From: an uncultured Muribaculaceae bacterium
Lineage (GTDB): Bacteria > Bacteroidota > Bacteroidia > Bacteroidales > Muribaculaceae
Assembly: GCA_947178235.1 (NCBI GenBank)
Contig: CAMWXQ010000035.1
Location: 1-8,208 of the forward strand
Length of the DNA: 8,208 bases
Direction of reading: 5' to 3'
A program made the translations under genes and the position numbers. Positions 5,597-8,208 of this stretch are shown one piece after another (the first letter of the stretch is position 1; the number at the start of each line of letters is the position of its first letter). Under the pieces are notes generated by a model, which was not told the DNA's origin, did no database searches, and saw nothing but the letters and a program-made list of their open reading frames with translations.

Positions 5597-8208
5597 TCAC
5601 TCCACGAGTTTGGCGCGTTGTTCGCGGAATTTGGCGAGGTCGGCGGCGGGGATTATCCACTTCGACTTTCCCTGGCGCTCGTAGGCGAGGCCGTCCACGA
5701 GGGCCACTTCGGGCGAGGGGTCGATGTCGACGCGGTAGATGATGCGGTCGCCGACACTCTCGAACTCGGTGGTTATCTTGCCGTTGGCCACGCGTCCGAG
5801 GCGGTTGTGCACGGCGTCGCGCAGGCGGCGGTCAAAGCGGTCCTTGACCGTCGGGAGGTCGAAGTTGGCATACCCCTTGTTGAGATACTTGAAGTCCTCC
5901 GTGAGCCCCGAGGCATATCCGTTGTCGGCCACGCCGATGTATAGGCGGCCGCCGTTGGCGTTGAGGAAGCTCGATATGACGCGCAGTATCTCGGTGATCT
6001 GCACCTGCTCGTTGGGCTGCATGTTGTTGCCCGCGGGGTAGAAGAGCGAGGTTTTGAGCTCGGTGAACTGGTCCTCCTCGGCCACCTTGAGCGTGTCGGG
6101 GAGTTGGAATTTGAGTTCCATGAGCTGATAGATCTTGCGCTTGATGGTTCGGCGCACCTCGTAGATGTTCGAGTTTTCGAGCATATTGTAGCTCAGCACG
6201 AGGCGGGCGAGGGTCGAGGTCTTCGAGTCGGTGTGGTGATTGGCCGTCTCCCATACCCAGGTCTCATCTTTGAGCGGTTTGTCGAGGCGGTTGATGAGGC
6301 GCAGCTGCGTGAGCTTGGCCTCGATGTCGGGGTAGGTCGACATGAAGTCGCGGTTGTCTTCGAGCAGGCGGGCGAGGGTCTCGTCGTCGATCTTGCCAGT
6401 GTCGCCGAACTGCGTGATGGTGCGCACGAGCTCCATGCGGTTGGTGAAGTAGGTCACGAGCTGCGCGTCGCCGAGCAGGCGCGACATGATGCGGGCCACG
6501 GCGAGGTAGTTGTAGGTCAGGGTGTGGTCGGTCTGCAACATACCCTCGCGGTCGATGAGGTGGATGAGCTCGCGCATCTGGGCGGGGTCGATGAAGTTCT
6601 GGGCCAGTCGGGCGTTTTCGAGGTTCTCCTCCTCCTCGGCGGTGTCGTCGAGCTCCTCGGGATAGAGGTATCGGTCGCCGCAGTAGTCCTGCAAGAGGTA
6701 TCTGAACGCCCCTGCCTGGGTGAAGCTCTCCTCCCGGCTCGCATAGTCGACGAACGAGGCACGGATGTCGCCGTTGGGGAAGATGTTCTCGATGCGTACC
6801 ACCACGAAGTCGCCGAGGCGTATATCCTCCTGACCCTTCGGGAAGGAGAGTGAGAATCCACCCTCCGAGATGCATATATACCCCTTGGGGTTGGTCATGG
6901 TCACCTGCACGATACCCTCGTCGCCGAGCGTGAGGTTCTCGGCCAGGTGGCCGTGGATGAGGGTGCGCATCGCAAAGTGGAAGTCGCCGTTGTCGTACCT
7001 CTTCTCGATCCTCGCGCGGTAGATGCACGGATACCCCGTGCCCTTCTGCGTGAAGGTGTCGAGCGACGGCTGTATCGGGTAGGCCACGATGTCGTGGGGG
7101 GTGATGATCCCCTCGCCGGTCATACCCTCGGTGACGATGCGGGCGCGGTAGTCGTAGAGGCGCCCGGGGACCTTGCTCTCGATGACGATGTCCACGATGT
7201 CACCCACGTCGGGAGTGATGCCCGAGCCCACCGAGCGGGTATTGCGCCCCGTGTCGAAGAGCGATTTCTCGACCTCTTTCCACATGTTGCGGAGCTGGTC
7301 GATGGTCGGGCGCTTGACGTTGACCTTCTGTTGCATACGCTCGTTCAGCAGGATGCGTATCGACCGCTTCCCGAACAGTCCCGAGGGGATGCCCGCGCGC
7401 AGATGGCCGCCGAGCACGACGGGGGTGAAGGTGAACGAGTCGCCCGAGACGCTCATCAGAGCCTCGACCCCCTCGAAGAGGTAGGTTTGATCCGAGAGCG
7501 GCGCGCCCTGGCTCACGGCGATGCGCGAGCACAGGAAGTTGATGTCGCCGAGCTCACTCCACCCGAATTCGAGCGGTGCCGAGGTGTTGAAGAGGTTCGA
7601 GAGCGACTTGCGCACGAGCTGGTCGGAGTTCACCGAAGCTTCGAGCGTAGCGTAGCGATAGAGTTTAGAGCGATATAGGGCACGCTCGCCGGGGGTCTCG
7701 TCGCCGGGGAGCAGGAGGCGCAGCGACAGAGCCTTGATCATCTGCTGGATGGCCGTGCGGTTGGTGGCCGAGCTCGTGAGCACGTCGATGTAGCGTGTCC
7801 CGTTGGCGATGTACATGTCGAGCATCTCGACGAAGGCCTTCGAGAAGAGCTTCATGAATCGGTCATTCGAGTGCGAGTCGCGGATGATGTCGAAGATGTC
7901 GTCGATGTACTGCGACACAGCCTGCTTGCGCAGGGTGAAGATGGCCATCGCCACACGCATCCGCTCCTCGGGCTTGTAGAGGTACCCCGAGAGTTTGAGG
8001 CGTTCGAGGGTGCCGTCGATATAGGCGCGGTCCTCCTTGTCGATGATCTTTTGGAGTGCCGAGATGTAGTCCGACGAGTGGGTGATGATCTTGTTCAGGC
8101 GGTCCTGGTACTCGACCCTCTCCTCGGTGGGGCACTTGCGAAGATAGTCCGAGGTTTCGAGCAGATTGGTGCAGATGGCGTTGAAAGCCCTCAGCAGCGG
8201 TGTGCGGC
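5597..8208 (-). CDS. Large protein with C-terminal AlbA_2 (Schlafen-type) domain, N-terminus missing
   Basis: The reading frame is open from the stop at 5597-5599 to the window end, giving at least 869 residues. The internal ATG at 7958-7960 is not the start, because family-like sequence (ITHSSDYISALQKIIDKED) continues upstream of it. The C-terminal part, about 6080 down to 5650, is an AlbA_2 (PF04326, divergent AAA-4) domain: FTELKTSLFYPAGN, then ISSFLNANGGRLYIGVADNG, ending in VDGLAYERQGKSKW. This domain is shared with Schlafen proteins and bacterial ATP-/nucleic-acid-binding proteins. Before it, segments starting GDIVDIVIESKVPG (about 7200), LGDEGIVQVTMTNPKG (about 6930) and LGDFVVVRIENIFPNGDI (about 6820) look like OB-fold/S1-like strands. 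An acidic DDTAEEEENLEN stretch lies near 6640. The N-terminal helical region is unrecognised. Likely cytoplasmic and nucleic-acid related; exact function unknown. Confidence 0.8.
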   Translation of the reverse strand, partial: RTPLLRAFNAICTNLLETSDYLRKCPTEERVEYQDRLNKIITHSSDYISALQKIIDKEDRAYIDGTLERLKLSGYLYKPEERMRVAMAIFTLRKQAVSQYIDDIFDIIRDSHSNDRFMKLFSKAFVEMLDMYIANGTRYIDVLTSSATNRTAIQQMIKALSLRLLLPGDETPGERALYRSKLYRYATLEASVNSDQLVRKSLSNLFNTSAPLEFGWSELGDINFLCSRIAVSQGAPLSDQTYLFEGVEALMSVSGDSFTFTPVVLGGHLRAGIPSGLFGKRSIRILLNERMQQKVNVKRPTIDQLRNMWKEVEKSLFDTGRNTRSVGSGITPDVGDIVDIVIESKVPGRLYDYRARIVTEGMTGEGIITPHDIVAYPIQPSLDTFTQKGTGYPCIYRARIEKRYDNGDFHFAMRTLIHGHLAENLTLGDEGIVQVTMTNPKGYICISEGGFSLSFPKGQEDIRLGDFVVVRIENIFPNGDIRASFVDYASREESFTQAGAFRYLLQDYCGDRYLYPEELDDTAEEEENLENARLAQNFIDPAQMRELIHLIDREGMLQTDHTLTYNYLAVARIMSRLLGDAQLVTYFTNRMELVRTITQFGDTGKIDDETLARLLEDNRDFMSTYPDIEAKLTQLRLINRLDKPLKDETWVWETANHHTDSKTSTLARLVLSYNMLENSNIYEVRRTIKRKIYQLMELKFQLPDTLKVAEEDQFTELKTSLFYPAGNNMQPNEQVQITEILRVISSFLNANGGRLYIGVADNGYASGLTEDFKYLNKGYANFDLPTVKDRFDRRLRDAVHNRLGRVANGKITTEFESVGDRIIYRVDIDPSPEVALVDGLAYERQGKSKWIIPAADLAKFREQRAKLVE

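Noticed and set aside
6104..6853. Plus-strand open frame of 249 codons opposite the AlbA_2 gene
   Set aside because: Val/Glu/Leu-rich shadow frame; the minus-strand frame is much longer and has recognisable domains.

Overview
The window looks like chromosomal DNA from a Bacteroidales bacterium, probably a GC-rich gut lineage such as Muribaculaceae. I base this on a textbook Bacteroidetes promoter (TTTG, 20 bases, TATATTTG) ahead of a gene with a signal peptide, on a PL1 pectate lyase ending in a GIYVRAGQKFIVK-type tail, and on DUF2156 and AlbA_2 proteins that resemble Bacteroidales relatives. The family-level placement is inference, not measurement.

Layout. Positions 1-414 hold the 3' part of a NYN-domain (PIN-like) gene on the + strand, cut by the window edge and interrupted by an in-frame TAG. 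Positions 415-571 are a convergent intergenic gap with a GC-rich hairpin and a long AT-rich inverted repeat built from 14-base tandem units. Positions 572-1534 (minus) encode a glutaminase-family protein that appears to have lost most catalytic residues and gained a CxCxxCxC insert. Positions 1535-2065 are a large divergent intergenic region. Its centre (1771-1976) carries thirteen same-direction copies of a 10-mer, consensus TGTTGATAAC, spaced by one or two DNA turns. The unit resembles a DnaA box, and the region is a candidate chromosomal replication origin; it abuts the promoter of the next gene. Positions 2066-4327 (+) encode a secreted pectate lyase. After a repeat-rich gap and a strong terminator hairpin comes a DUF2156 GNAT-fold protein (4535-5503, +). 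A hairpin terminator and short repeats separate it from a large minus-strand gene (5597 to the window end, 5' part missing) with a C-terminal AlbA_2/Schlafen-type domain.

The genes do not form one operon or pathway: each appears to be its own transcription unit bounded by hairpins. Pectate lyase acts outside the cytoplasm on plant pectin. The other products lack visible export signals in what can be read, and their roles are not established by context. The most remarkable item is the phased box array with its flanking AT-rich DNA, followed by the degenerate glutaminase homologue.
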